Assembly (NCBI GenBank): GCA_003563465.1
Contig: PWVH01000079.1
Span: 1 to 12,732, forward strand
DNA from: Coriobacteriaceae bacterium
Lineage (GTDB): Bacteria > Actinomycetota > Coriobacteriia > Anaerosomatales > SLCP01
Direction of reading: 5' to 3'
Length of the DNA stretch: 12,732 nt
The stretch's first letter is position 1. Every line of letters starts with the position of its first letter. The position numbers and the translations under genes are program-made. Below are positions 5,950-12,732 of this stretch, piece by piece. The notes under the pieces are model-generated. The model worked only from the letters and a program-made list of their open reading frames with translations. It was not told the DNA's origin and ran no database searches.

Positions 5950-5976
5950 TATGTACCAGTGAAGTGCACGCATCAA
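5950..5976 (-). promoter_or_regulatory. Candidate promoter for the yqeY-endonuclease V cluster
   Basis: On the minus strand TTGATG (5971-5976) and TACATA (5950-5955) resemble -35 and -10 boxes but are only 15 bases apart. A register using CATATG gives a 17-base spacer. Either would place the transcript start about 60 bases before the GTG at 5882. Tentative. Confidence 0.3.
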
Positions 5977-5991
5977 TCCACGAGCAGACCC

Positions 5992-6004
5992 ACCCGGAAC
6001 GGGT
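5992..6004. promoter_or_regulatory. Small inverted repeat upstream of mntP
   Basis: ACCCG, loop GAA, CGGGT is a perfect 5-bp hairpin in the 184-base divergent spacer, about 63 bases before the mntP start. It may be an operator half or chance. I looked for the yybP-ykoY Mn riboswitch that often precedes mntP and did not recognise its conserved elements. Confidence 0.2.
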
Positions 6005-6066
6005 CAGAGGTATCATGCCATTGAGCGCTGACCATATCCACAGCACTGGTCTGGGGGCTGCGAATC

Positions 6067-6615
6067 GTGCTGGTCCGGCTTCTTGTACTCGGACTCGTCA
6101 TTGGATCCAACAATCTTGCCGTAGCCCTCGCGCTCGGCGCGCAAGGCCAGGCTCGCCACCGAGTGCGCATCGCCCTCGTCTTCGGATCCTTCGAGTTCGT
6201 TGTTCCCCTCATCGGAATATGGCTGGGAAGTGCGGCCGCGCGGCAGATCGGAGTTGGTGCGGGCTGGCTCGGAGCTACTCTCATCGTAATGCTCGGAGCT
6301 TGGGCAGTGTTCTCCGGAGTCCGCGACAACCAAGAAGACGAAGGACTCGCGGAGCTGGTCACCAGCTGGCGCGGACTCTTGCTGTTGGCAGCAGGTCTCA
6401 GTGTCGACAATCTCGTTGTCGGATTCAGTCTGGGACTCGGCAAAGCCAGTCCGCTCGTTGTAGCCACTACTATCGCCATCTTCGCCGTAGTGTTCACCTT
6501 AGCAGGCATTCAGCTCGGCAAGATCTCGCGTCGTCACTGGGAGCGGCAGACCAAGATTGCTTCCGGGCTTCTCCTGGTGGGTCTCGGCATCGCTATCGCC
6601 TTCGGTTTCATCTGA
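6067..6615 (+). CDS. mntP: MntP-family manganese exporter
   Basis: This encodes 182 residues from GTG, with about six membrane helices. The family is recognised by its internal two-fold repeat with acidic/Asn signatures: LVIGSNNLAVALALG in helix 1 (residues about 10-24) and LSVDNLVVGFSLGLG in the second half (about 111-125). MntP pumps excess Mn2+ out of the cell. The first signature has SNN where many relatives have SMD, so the usual Asp of the first half is an Asn while the second keeps Asp. That may change ion preference, and some members of the wider family read this way. The GTG is the first start after an in-frame stop at 6022. The GGGGG about 10 bases upstream is only a fair ribosome site. 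The gene diverges from yqeY and converges on the copper ATPase gene. Confidence 0.85.
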   Translation: MLVRLLVLGLVIGSNNLAVALALGAQGQARHRVRIALVFGSFEFVVPLIGIWLGSAAARQIGVGAGWLGATLIVMLGAWAVFSGVRDNQEDEGLAELVTSWRGLLLLAAGLSVDNLVVGFSLGLGKASPLVVATTIAIFAVVFTLAGIQLGKISRRHWERQTKIASGLLLVGLGIAIAFGFI

Positions 6616-6666
6616 TGATGAACGAAACCTGTCTGTTCAATCTCACGTGCTCGTTCTGACGACCGA

Positions 6667-8682
6667 TCACAGCTCTGTACGCCGCAGCAGCTGCGCGTTA
6701 ATCGCCACGATCACGGTGCTGGCAGACATCAGCACGGCGCCCAGAGCCGGCGTCAGGAGAATGCCCCGAGAAGCGAGTACACCGGCAGCGAGAGGTATGG
6801 CGAAGATGTTGTACCCGGCCGCCCACCAAAGGTTCTGCAACATCTTGCGATACGTGGCGCGCGACAGGCTTACGATTCTCGGAATGTCGCGCGGATCGGA
6901 GCGCACCAGCACTATGTGACCGGCTTCGACCGCGACATCCGTACCGGCCCCGATCGCTATACCGAGGTCGGCGGTCGCAAGAGCCGGTGCGTCGTTCACC
7001 CCGTCACCGACCATAGCCACCTTCTTGCCCCGTCCTTGAAGCTCTCGCACCTTGGAGGCCTTGTCCTCGGGCGGCACTTCCGCGAAGACGGCGTCGATCT
7101 CCAACTCCTCGGCCACTGAATAGGCAACGGCTTTCGTATCGCCAGTGAGCATGGCGACCTCGATGCCACGCTCGTGCAATTCGCGGATCGCCTCTCTGCT
7201 CTCCTCCCTGATCGCATCGGCAACGACGAAGGCGGCCAGTGCCTCACCGTTACGAAGCAGATAGATCGCAGCCTGTCCGCGGTCGGACGCACGCTCGACC
7301 GCCGTCTTGAGCGCCGAGGAGACCTCGGCATCGCCCGCCTCTAGGAGAGCCCGCCCGCCCATGTGGTATTCCTCGCCTGCTATCGACGCCGCGACCCCCT
7401 TGCCAGTGATCGCCCGAAAACCGTCAGCAGAGGGAATCTCGGTTCCCCGCTCCTCGGCAGTCTTGACAATGCCCCGAGCGATGGGGTGCTCGGACTCGGA
7501 CTCGACGCCTGCGGCTATCGCAAGTACGTCTTCTTCGGAGATGCCCCCGGCAACGGTGACCTCCACCACACGGAACTCGCCGAGCGTTAGCGTGCCAGTC
7601 TTGTCGAAGACCACCGTGTCTAAGTGCCGCGCCTCCTCCAGGCCCCGCCGGTCGCGGACGAGCAGCCCCTCATGTGCGCCAAGAGTCGTGGAAATCGCAA
7701 CGACCAGCGGCACTGCCAGCCCGAGAGCGTGGGGGCAAGCGATTACCAGGACCGTCACGACACGCACTATCGAGAAATCGATGGCGGCGCCGACAAGCTG
7801 CCAGGCAAACAGCGTGATCAGACCTGAGAGGATGGCCACTCCTGTGAGCAGCTGAGCTGCCCGGTCGGCAAGATGCTGTGCTCGTGACTTGGATCTCTGC
7901 GCATCGGCAACGAGTCGTACGATTCCCGAGAGCTTGGTGTCTGCTCCGGTTCCGGTCACCTCGACATGGAAAGACCCCGTCCCGTTGATCGTTCCCGCGA
8001 TGACCTCATCCCCTACGGCTTTGCTTACCGGTCGAGACTCGCCGGTAATCATCGCCTCGTTCACGTCGCTCTCACCTTTGCGCACCACCCCGTCCGCCGG
8101 CACGCTCTCGCCAGGACGCACCAGAACAAGGTCGCCTTGCCGAAGCTCGTCGATAGAAACGCTCTCCTCGCCCCCCTCGGTGATGCGAGCGGCAGTGTCC
8201 GGCAAAAGCTTCGCGAGTTCTTGAAGCGCCCCTTGTGCCTGAGAAACAGACCGCATTTCTATCCAATGGCCCAGAAGCATGATCGTCACGAGCGTTGCAA
8301 GCTCCCACCAAAGCGCCTCGGCCTCGATCATCTCGAGTTCCACGACCCACGAGAAGACGAAAGCCACGCTTATGGCCAGAGCAATCAGAGTCATCATCCC
8401 GGGCAGACGAGCTTTCAGTTCGTGCCAGGCGCCTTGCAGGAAGACCCAACCGCCATAGACGAAGACCGCGGTACCGAGGACAGGTGGGATCCAAGTCGAC
8501 CCCGCGAAATCCGGAGCTCGATAACCCAGTAATCCCTGAATGTGCTCCGACCAGATGACGACCGGCAAAGTCAATGTCAGCGACAGCCAGAACTTCTGCT
8601 GGAACATCTTCGGACTGTGACCTTCGTGCCGGTCATGGCCGGCGTGGCCTTCACCTTGGCCGTGATGTTCCGCCTGACTCAT
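6667..8682 (-). CDS. copB: CopB-type copper-exporting P-type ATPase
   Basis: This encodes 671 residues, typical for the P1B-3 group. It uses ATP to move copper (or silver) ions out across the membrane. It lacks an HMA metal-binding domain and instead has a short N-terminus with six His in the first 22 residues. Landmarks in order are TGES (213-216, actuator), CPH (316-318, membrane metal site), DKTGT (360-364, D360 phosphorylated), EHP (398-400), GDGVND (559-564), YN (624-625) and MSAST (652-656). CPH together with MSxST is the P1B-3 signature and separates it from CopA-type CPC pumps. The ATG at 8682 has no close ribosome site; GGAG is about 13 bases upstream. It follows kynureninase by 44 bases and may be read with it. 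No copper regulator or chaperone gene is present in the window. Confidence 0.95.
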   Translation of the reverse strand: MSQAEHHGQGEGHAGHDRHEGHSPKMFQQKFWLSLTLTLPVVIWSEHIQGLLGYRAPDFAGSTWIPPVLGTAVFVYGGWVFLQGAWHELKARLPGMMTLIALAISVAFVFSWVVELEMIEAEALWWELATLVTIMLLGHWIEMRSVSQAQGALQELAKLLPDTAARITEGGEESVSIDELRQGDLVLVRPGESVPADGVVRKGESDVNEAMITGESRPVSKAVGDEVIAGTINGTGSFHVEVTGTGADTKLSGIVRLVADAQRSKSRAQHLADRAAQLLTGVAILSGLITLFAWQLVGAAIDFSIVRVVTVLVIACPHALGLAVPLVVAISTTLGAHEGLLVRDRRGLEEARHLDTVVFDKTGTLTLGEFRVVEVTVAGGISEEDVLAIAAGVESESEHPIARGIVKTAEERGTEIPSADGFRAITGKGVAASIAGEEYHMGGRALLEAGDAEVSSALKTAVERASDRGQAAIYLLRNGEALAAFVVADAIREESREAIRELHERGIEVAMLTGDTKAVAYSVAEELEIDAVFAEVPPEDKASKVRELQGRGKKVAMVGDGVNDAPALATADLGIAIGAGTDVAVEAGHIVLVRSDPRDIPRIVSLSRATYRKMLQNLWWAAGYNIFAIPLAAGVLASRGILLTPALGAVLMSASTVIVAINAQLLRRTEL

Positions 8683-8726
8683 GACTCACGCTCGTCTCCG
8701 CAACGATTCATTGGGCGCCACCGAGG

Positions 8727-9959
8727 CTAGGTGACCTTCATCTTCTGCCTGAACTCGGGCCGGTCCCAAAGCCTGTCGCGAAGTGTTGCCTCGAGAATCT
8801 CCGCCGCACGTACGGCATCGCTCGGGCAGAGGTAGAGCGGAGCGAAGCCGAAGCGCAACAGGTCGGGGGCACGGAAGTCTCCGATCACGCCATGAGAGAT
8901 CAACGCCTGCATGACTGCATAGCCTTGCGGGAAACGGAACGACACATGGGAACCCCGAGCATGAGGGTCGCGCGGGGACGCAAGCACCAGCTCGGGACAG
9001 CGTTTCTCGACCTCCGCTATGAAGCGCTGCGACAGCTCTATCGAGCGCACCCTCAAGTCAGACATGCCCACCCCGTCCCAGACCTCCAAGGCTGCGTGGA
9101 GCGACGCCATCGCAAGTACCGGAGGGGTGCCGACGAGCATCCGCCCGATTCCCGGTGCAGGCCGATAGTCTGTGTCGAACGCGAACGGCGCCTCGTGTCC
9201 CATCCATCCCGAAAGAACGGGTCGAATCTGTGCGGCTAGCCCTGGGCGTAAGTACAGGAAAGCTGGCGCACCCGGTCCGCCGTTCAAGTACTTGTAACCA
9301 CAGCCGACAGCGAAATCGACCCCCGCCTCTTCCAGACGGACCGGCAGAGCGCCGGCTGAGTGCGCGAGATCCCAGACGGCGAGAGCGCCCGCATCGTGTG
9401 CGCGCTCGGTAAGGTCGGCCATGTCGTGGAGTCGTCCGGTTCGGTAGTCAACCTCGGTGAGCATGAGAGCGGCGACGTTCTCGTCGATTGCATCGGCCAC
9501 CGCATCGGGCTCTACGATCTTCAGTTCATGCCCGCCGTCAAGCCTGCCGAGCAGACCTTGCGCGATGTAGAGATCGGTTGGGAAGTTGCCGCTGTCAGAG
9601 AGGAGCACCCGGCGATCCGCCCGCATCTGAAGAGCCGCCGATAGTACCTTGAAGAGATTGACTGACGTAGAGTCGCATGCCACGACCGAGTCCTTCGGCG
9701 CACCCACCAATGCGGCGATGCGGGCACCGGTCGCCTGCGGCAGATCGATCCAACCCGACTCGTTCCAGCCCTTGATGAGCCGGGCGCCCCACTGCGCATC
9801 GATCTCGTCGAAAACGCGACGTCGAGCAGTTACGGGCAGCGGGCCGAGCGAGTTACCATCTAGGTAGATGACTCCTTCGGGAAGTTCGAACATCTCCCGC
9901 GTGGCAGCGAAGACGGTGTCCAGACGCGTCTCTGTCTCCTGGTCGTGTTTCTCGGTCAT
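8727..9959 (-). CDS. kynU: Kynureninase
   Basis: This encodes 410 residues, normal for the family. It is a PLP enzyme that splits L-kynurenine (or 3-hydroxykynurenine) to anthranilate (or 3-hydroxyanthranilate) and alanine. Visible landmarks are YLDGNSLGPLP (32-42), STSVNLFK (97-104), SGNFPTDLY (123-131), AVWDLAHSAGA (194-204, D197 binds the PLP ring) and GCGYKYLNGGPGAP (219-232, K223 forms the Schiff base). It ends with the LLRFGFAPLYL block (367-377). The ATG at 9959 fits the family N-terminus but has no clear ribosome site; the open frame runs on to 10124 without protein-like sequence. No tryptophan dioxygenase or kynurenine formamidase is nearby, so its substrate source is not shown here. 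The copper ATPase gene follows after 44 bases. Confidence 0.96.
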   Translation of the reverse strand: MTEKHDQETETRLDTVFAATREMFELPEGVIYLDGNSLGPLPVTARRRVFDEIDAQWGARLIKGWNESGWIDLPQATGARIAALVGAPKDSVVACDSTSVNLFKVLSAALQMRADRRVLLSDSGNFPTDLYIAQGLLGRLDGGHELKIVEPDAVADAIDENVAALMLTEVDYRTGRLHDMADLTERAHDAGALAVWDLAHSAGALPVRLEEAGVDFAVGCGYKYLNGGPGAPAFLYLRPGLAAQIRPVLSGWMGHEAPFAFDTDYRPAPGIGRMLVGTPPVLAMASLHAALEVWDGVGMSDLRVRSIELSQRFIAEVEKRCPELVLASPRDPHARGSHVSFRFPQGYAVMQALISHGVIGDFRAPDLLRFGFAPLYLCPSDAVRAAEILEATLRDRLWDRPEFRQKMKVT

Positions 9960-10040
9960 GGACAACAAGCTACCACTGCCGCATGACAAACGCCCAGAAC
10001 CGATCTCGCCTTTGGCGCGCGGCACAGACGGAGGACGGCG

Positions 10041-10172
10041 ATGAAGCTGGTGTTCTCCCTTCAGCGTGCATCTATGCCCGCCATTCCGCACCAGTATGAA
10101 CGATCGATTCTGCGTCTCGCACAAGTGGCTCGGTCTGACAAGTGGCTCGCTATGCTATGCTTCGAGAGTTAA
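10041..10172 (+). CDS. Candidate 43-residue small protein
   Basis: An ATG at 10041 is preceded by GGAGG (10030-10034) with a six-base spacer, one of the best ribosome sites in the window, and the frame stays open for 43 codons to TAA. The product is basic (seven Arg/Lys), with a start KLVFSLQRASMPAIP and a helix-like second half ERSILRLAQVARSDKWLAM. I recognise no family. It could be a small protein, a leader peptide affecting the fasciclin gene 112 bases downstream, or chance. Third-position G+C is not clearly higher than expected, so coding status rests mainly on the ribosome site. The direct repeat lies inside it with a 17-base period, which is not a multiple of three. Confidence 0.35.
   Translation: MKLVFSLQRASMPAIPHQYERSILRLAQVARSDKWLAMLCFES
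10121..10149. repeat. Perfect 12-base direct repeat, 17-base period
   Basis: ACAAGTGGCTCG occurs at 10121-10132 and again at 10138-10149. The second copy overlaps the promoter-like elements upstream of the fasciclin gene. Direct repeats of this type often bind a regulator, but no partner is known. Confidence 0.6.
10135..10161 (+). promoter_or_regulatory. Candidate promoter for the fasciclin gene
   Basis: CTGACA (10135-10140) resembles a -35 box and TATGCT (10156-10161, with another copy at 10151-10156) a -10 box. The spacing of 15 bases to the second copy is short. It would give a leader of about 115 bases ending in the inverted repeats below. Tentative. Confidence 0.3.
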
Positions 10173-10202
10173 TGTAGTCGCGTTTCGGGTAATGGTTGCC
10201 TA

Positions 10203-10250
10203 GGGATGTGGTCGTATGGCCTTCCGGAGTGGCACGGCATCGGCCATCCC
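10203..10250 (+). promoter_or_regulatory. Inverted repeats in the fasciclin leader
   Basis: GGGATG (10203-10208) pairs with CATCCC (10245-10250), and ATGGCC (10216-10221) pairs with GGCCAT (10242-10247). The right-hand arms overlap, so either two alternative stems or one bulged stem can form. It lies about 25 bases before the ribosome site. A structured leader is possible; I match it to no known riboswitch class. Confidence 0.35.
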
Positions 10251-10283
10251 AAGTCAAACATTGAGGCGTCGTGAGGAGGAGTC

Positions 10284-11045
10284 GTGTTGAGGGTATTCGG
10301 GAGTGTTCGAAGGAGAGTGTTTTGCACGCTGCTGGTTGTGGGACTGCTCGTACCCGCTATGCCGATGGCCGCGATGGCCATACCGGGAGATGCCGAACGG
10401 ACGATCGCCTGGAACCTTTCGGAAGACAACGACCAAAGGTTCACAACACTTCTGGCCGCAGCAGGAATCGCTGGGCTGGACGGGGCATTGGACGACTGCG
10501 AATTCGGCCCGGTGACATTGTTCGCTCCGACGAATGCGGCGTTCGCTGCGCTGCAGGCAGCGCTGGGCGATGATGCGTGGGACGCGCTTCTTGCCGATCC
10601 CGACGCACTCGCAGACGTCCTTCTCTATCACTTGCTAGACGGTATGGTCTTCTCTGGCGACCTTCCGGCTCCCGGGAATTCGATCTCTGTGCCCACTCTT
10701 CTCGGACAGACCATCTTGATCGAGGTTCTCCCTGGCACGAATGGGGCGATCGTCAGAATCAACGGGGTCGCACTCGTCATCGAAACGGACTATGAGGCAT
10801 GCAACGGTGTCATCCACGTCATCGATACCGTGCTGGTCCCCGAGAGCGAAGATGAAGAAATAGTGACAGCACCCGAGGTTGAAGAGGCTGAGGAGGCCAC
10901 CCCCGTCGCCGCACCTGGTCTGCCTACTACGGGACTTGGCCCCGATCGGGGGTCATCGCTCCCTTGGCAGGCCTTCGTGATAGCGGGCCTCGTCTTCGGT
11001 CTTGCGTACACGGCACTTAGAAAGAGCGCAATCTCGCAAGAGTAG
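10284..11045 (+). CDS. Fasciclin-domain surface protein with LPTTG sortase signal
   Basis: This encodes 253 residues from GTG behind a GAGGAGGAG ribosome site. Residues 1-32 are a Sec signal (basic RRR at 9-11, hydrophobic 12-26, likely cleavage after AMA). Residues about 38-186 are one FAS1 domain: VTLFAPTNAAFAAL (77-90) is the H1 motif, LLYHLLDG (113-120) the YH motif, and GVIHVIDTVLVP (175-186) the H2 motif. FAS1 domains mediate adhesion to surfaces, matrix or other proteins. An acidic Glu-rich stalk (188-205) leads to LPTTG (213-217), a hydrophobic helix (228-243) and the basic tail RKSAISQE, a classic sortase signal for covalent attachment to the cell wall. C72 and C173 could form a disulfide. 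No sortase gene is in view, and the gene looks monocistronic. Domain and anchor calls are firm; the ligand is unknown. Confidence 0.93.
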   Translation: MLRVFGSVRRRVFCTLLVVGLLVPAMPMAAMAIPGDAERTIAWNLSEDNDQRFTTLLAAAGIAGLDGALDDCEFGPVTLFAPTNAAFAALQAALGDDAWDALLADPDALADVLLYHLLDGMVFSGDLPAPGNSISVPTLLGQTILIEVLPGTNGAIVRINGVALVIETDYEACNGVIHVIDTVLVPESEDEEIVTAPEVEEAEEATPVAAPGLPTTGLGPDRGSSLPWQAFVIAGLVFGLAYTALRKSAISQE

Positions 11046-11098
11046 AGACACGTGAACAAGCAGCGGCAAGAGAGAGCAGCCGCACGCTTCAGACTTAA

Positions 11099-11133
11099 AG
11101 AACGGCCGGGGCGACACTCACCCCGGCCGTTCT
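11099..11133. terminator. Strong two-way terminator between fasciclin and transketolase genes
   Basis: AGAACGGCCGGGG (11099-11111) and CCCCGGCCGTTCT (11121-11133) form a perfect 13-bp stem with a 9-base loop. The plus strand continues CTTGCT, and the minus strand ends the stem in TTCT followed by TTAAG. So both convergent transcripts end in a GC-rich stem with modest U-richness. Confidence 0.9.
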
Positions 11134-11164
11134 CTTGCTAGGCGGCCACCTTCTCTCGTTGCTT

Positions 11165-12732
11165 CTACGTAGCATCCGGTCGCTCCTTGCCGATGGCCTG
11201 ACGTGCCGCGGCAACGACGGCCTCGGTCGTGAAGCCGAGTTCTCTCATGACGGTGTCGCCTGGTGCAGATGCCCCGAACCGGTCGAGACCGATGGCGACC
11301 GATGGGCCTTCGCCCGAATAGTCCCGCCAGCCTAGGGTTACCCCCGCCTCCACAGTGACCACCGGAACTCCCGGCGGGAGCACGCTGGCCTTGTACGATT
11401 GCGGCTGCTCGGCGAATAGCTCGACGCACGGCATGCTCACGACACGCACGCTCGCGCCCTCCTCGACCAAGACCTCCCGAGCGCCCAGCGCCATATGCAC
11501 CTCGGATCCCGTAGCCAGCACGACCACTTCAGGCGGTTCTTCGTCGGCATCGGAAAGCACGTAGGCTCCCCGAGACACGCCCTCGGCCACCTGAGGATAG
11601 ATGGCAGGGTCGAGCACGGGAAGCTTCTGTCGCGTGAGTGCCAGCATCACCGGACGCGAGCGCTCTTGGAGCGCGATCCTCCAGGCAGCGGCGGTCTCGT
11701 TGGCATCGGATGGACGGATGTAGAGACTGCCGGGTATCGCCCTCAGTGCCAGGTGCTGTTCGACGGGCTGGTGGGTGGGCCCGTCCTCGCCGACGCCGAT
11801 GCTGTCGTGCGAGAAGACGTGAACCACGTGCAGGCCGCTGAGTGCCGCGAGCCTGATCGGCGGGCGCATGAAGTCCGAGAAGACCAAGAAGGTCGAACCG
11901 TACGGTATGAACCCCCCGTGATATGCCATACCGTTGACAGCCGCGCCCATCGCATGCTCACGCACGCCAAAGTGGATATTGCGGCCGCTGCGATCTGTAG
12001 CGCTGAAGCTGTCGTGGTCATTGAGCGATGTCTTGGTGCTGGGCGCTAGATCCGCCGAACCGCCCATGAGTTCGGGCACGCGTGCGCCGATAGCGTTCAT
12101 TACCTTGCCGCCCGCTTCGCGCGTGGCGATCGCGCCGTCCTCGGCAGTGAACACGGGAATGTCGGCATCCCAGTCTTGCTGCAGCTCCTTGCGCATCCGC
12201 CGGTCGAACTCCTCGGCCAGCTCGGGGTGATCATTGCGGTAGGCGTCGAAACGCGCCCGCCAATCCGCTGTATGTGCCACTCCACGCGATAACGCCTCAC
12301 GGAATCGCGCAAGCGCCTCCTCTGGAACGTGGAACGCCGGCTCGACAGGCCATCCGAGAGCCTCCTTTGTAAGCCTTGCCTCCTCGGCACCGAGAGGCTC
12401 GCCGTGCGCAGAAGCGCTGCCTTGCTTGTTGGGACTTCCGTATCCGATGTGCGTCCGTGCGCAGATGAACGACGGCCTTTCGGCAACAGCACGAGCACCC
12501 TCGACCGCATCGAGCACGGCGGCGATGTCGTTGCCGTTATCCACGCTCTGCACGTGCCATCCGTAGGCAGCGAAACGTGCCACCCGGTCCTCGGTGAATG
12601 CGAGGTCGGTCGATCCTTCGATCGATATGCGGTTGTCGTCGTAGAGCACGATGAGCTTGCCGAGCCCGAGGTGTCCAGCCAGCGATGCCGCCTCGCCAGA
12701 AACGCCCTCCATCAGGTCGCCGTCGCTGCAGA
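11165..12732 (-). CDS. tkt: Transketolase, N-terminus beyond the window
   Basis: About 521 C-terminal residues are present of a usual 650-670; the open frame runs off the right edge. Transketolase moves two-carbon ketol units between sugars in the pentose phosphate pathway, using thiamine diphosphate and Mg. The fragment opens in the ThDP-binding motif SDGDLMEGVSGEA, followed by YDDNRISIEG. The loop HGEPLG supplies an active-site His. GSADLAPS starts the Pyr domain. HFGVREHAMG carries the catalytic Glu, and GEDGPTHQPVE the substrate His. The C-terminal domain includes VVVLATGSEVHMAL and VTVEAGVTLGWRDY. The single polypeptide form, not the split N and C subunits seen in many anaerobes, is present. 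The neighbouring fasciclin gene is convergent and separated by a strong terminator. Identity is firm. Confidence 0.97.
   Translation of the reverse strand, partial: CSDGDLMEGVSGEAASLAGHLGLGKLIVLYDDNRISIEGSTDLAFTEDRVARFAAYGWHVQSVDNGNDIAAVLDAVEGARAVAERPSFICARTHIGYGSPNKQGSASAHGEPLGAEEARLTKEALGWPVEPAFHVPEEALARFREALSRGVAHTADWRARFDAYRNDHPELAEEFDRRMRKELQQDWDADIPVFTAEDGAIATREAGGKVMNAIGARVPELMGGSADLAPSTKTSLNDHDSFSATDRSGRNIHFGVREHAMGAAVNGMAYHGGFIPYGSTFLVFSDFMRPPIRLAALSGLHVVHVFSHDSIGVGEDGPTHQPVEQHLALRAIPGSLYIRPSDANETAAAWRIALQERSRPVMLALTRQKLPVLDPAIYPQVAEGVSRGAYVLSDADEEPPEVVVLATGSEVHMALGAREVLVEEGASVRVVSMPCVELFAEQPQSYKASVLPPGVPVVTVEAGVTLGWRDYSGEGPSVAIGLDRFGASAPGDTVMRELGFTTEAVVAAARQAIGKERPDAT

Larger units (their letters stand above)
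9960..10283. other. Spacer between kynureninase and fasciclin genes
   Basis: This 324-base gap separates two divergent genes. It holds a candidate small ORF (10041-10172), a 12-base direct repeat with promoter-like hexamers, and a pair of inverted repeats just before the fasciclin ribosome site. No tRNA or known riboswitch is recognised in it. Confidence 0.6.

Noticed and set aside
6015..6066. ATG at 6015 with AGAGG upstream as the mntP start
   Set aside because: It is in a different frame from mntP, and an in-frame stop at 6022 blocks any earlier mntP start. A frameshift would be needed, and the GTG at 6067 gives a normal MntP N-terminus.
5883..6066. yybP-ykoY manganese riboswitch before mntP
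   Set aside because: I could not find its conserved elements in the spacer by eye, only a 5-bp hairpin. A covariance search would settle it.
6620..6656. GAACGA/TCGTTC inverted repeat between mntP and copB as a terminator
   Set aside because: The stem is only 6 bp, with a 25-base loop and no T-run, so I do not call it.
5373..6659. Long plus-strand open frame of 428 codons across the yqeY and mntP region
   Set aside because: It runs antisense to endonuclease V and yqeY, then out of frame through mntP. Its second half is Arg/Ser/His-rich, as expected for a shadow frame in G+C-rich DNA.
10160..10283. Cyclic-di-GMP or cyclic-di-AMP riboswitch in the fasciclin leader
   Set aside because: The conserved core sequences of those classes are not present; only generic inverted repeats are visible.
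11052..11140. Short GTG-started frame after the fasciclin stop
   Set aside because: It has no ribosome site and runs straight through the terminator stem.

Overview
The window looks like high-GC bacterial chromosomal DNA. I infer a Gram-positive actinobacterial lineage, possibly Coriobacteriia-like. The reasons are the G+C-rich codon use, many GTG and TTG starts behind strong GGAGG-type ribosome sites, Sec lipoproteins, a PASTA-domain protein and a fasciclin protein ending in an LPTTG sortase signal. The taxonomic guess is only moderate. I see no insertion sequence, prophage, CRISPR array, tRNA or rRNA, and no multi-gene defence system.

Layout. Bases 1-504 hold a small PASTA lipoprotein gene (+) followed by a hairpin shared with the convergent gene. 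Bases 505-2037 (-) encode a membrane-anchored class III nucleotide cyclase with an unusual active-site loop. It diverges from a SagB-like nitroreductase (2321-3049, +) that carries a lipoprotein signal. The spacer between them has three AACGG elements about two helical turns apart. Next comes a minus-strand cluster, read from 5882 down to 3073: a YqeY/GatB-like protein, endonuclease V, a membrane protein with a cytosolic Pro-Gly repeat and a helical extracytoplasmic region, and a small zinc-ribbon membrane protein. A MntP-type manganese exporter (+) diverges from this cluster at 6067. It converges on a minus-strand pair: kynureninase (8727-9959), then a CopB-type copper P-type ATPase (6667-8682). 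After a 324-base spacer holding a candidate 43-residue small gene and a direct repeat, a fasciclin/LPTTG surface protein (10284-11045, +) converges on transketolase (11165 to the window edge, -, N-terminus missing). A strong two-way hairpin terminator lies between the last two.

How the genes relate. Most transcription units here are one to four genes long and alternate in direction, so this is a mixed housekeeping and envelope region rather than one pathway. Three links are visible. Two metal exporters (Mn, Cu) face each other. Two neighbouring single-span membrane proteins have similar Cys-containing membrane segments. Several products are exported or displayed on the surface (PASTA lipoprotein, nitroreductase lipoprotein, fasciclin). 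No clear new system emerges. The items most worth a second look are the cyclase active site, the exported flavin reductase, the PPG repeat protein and the small ORF.
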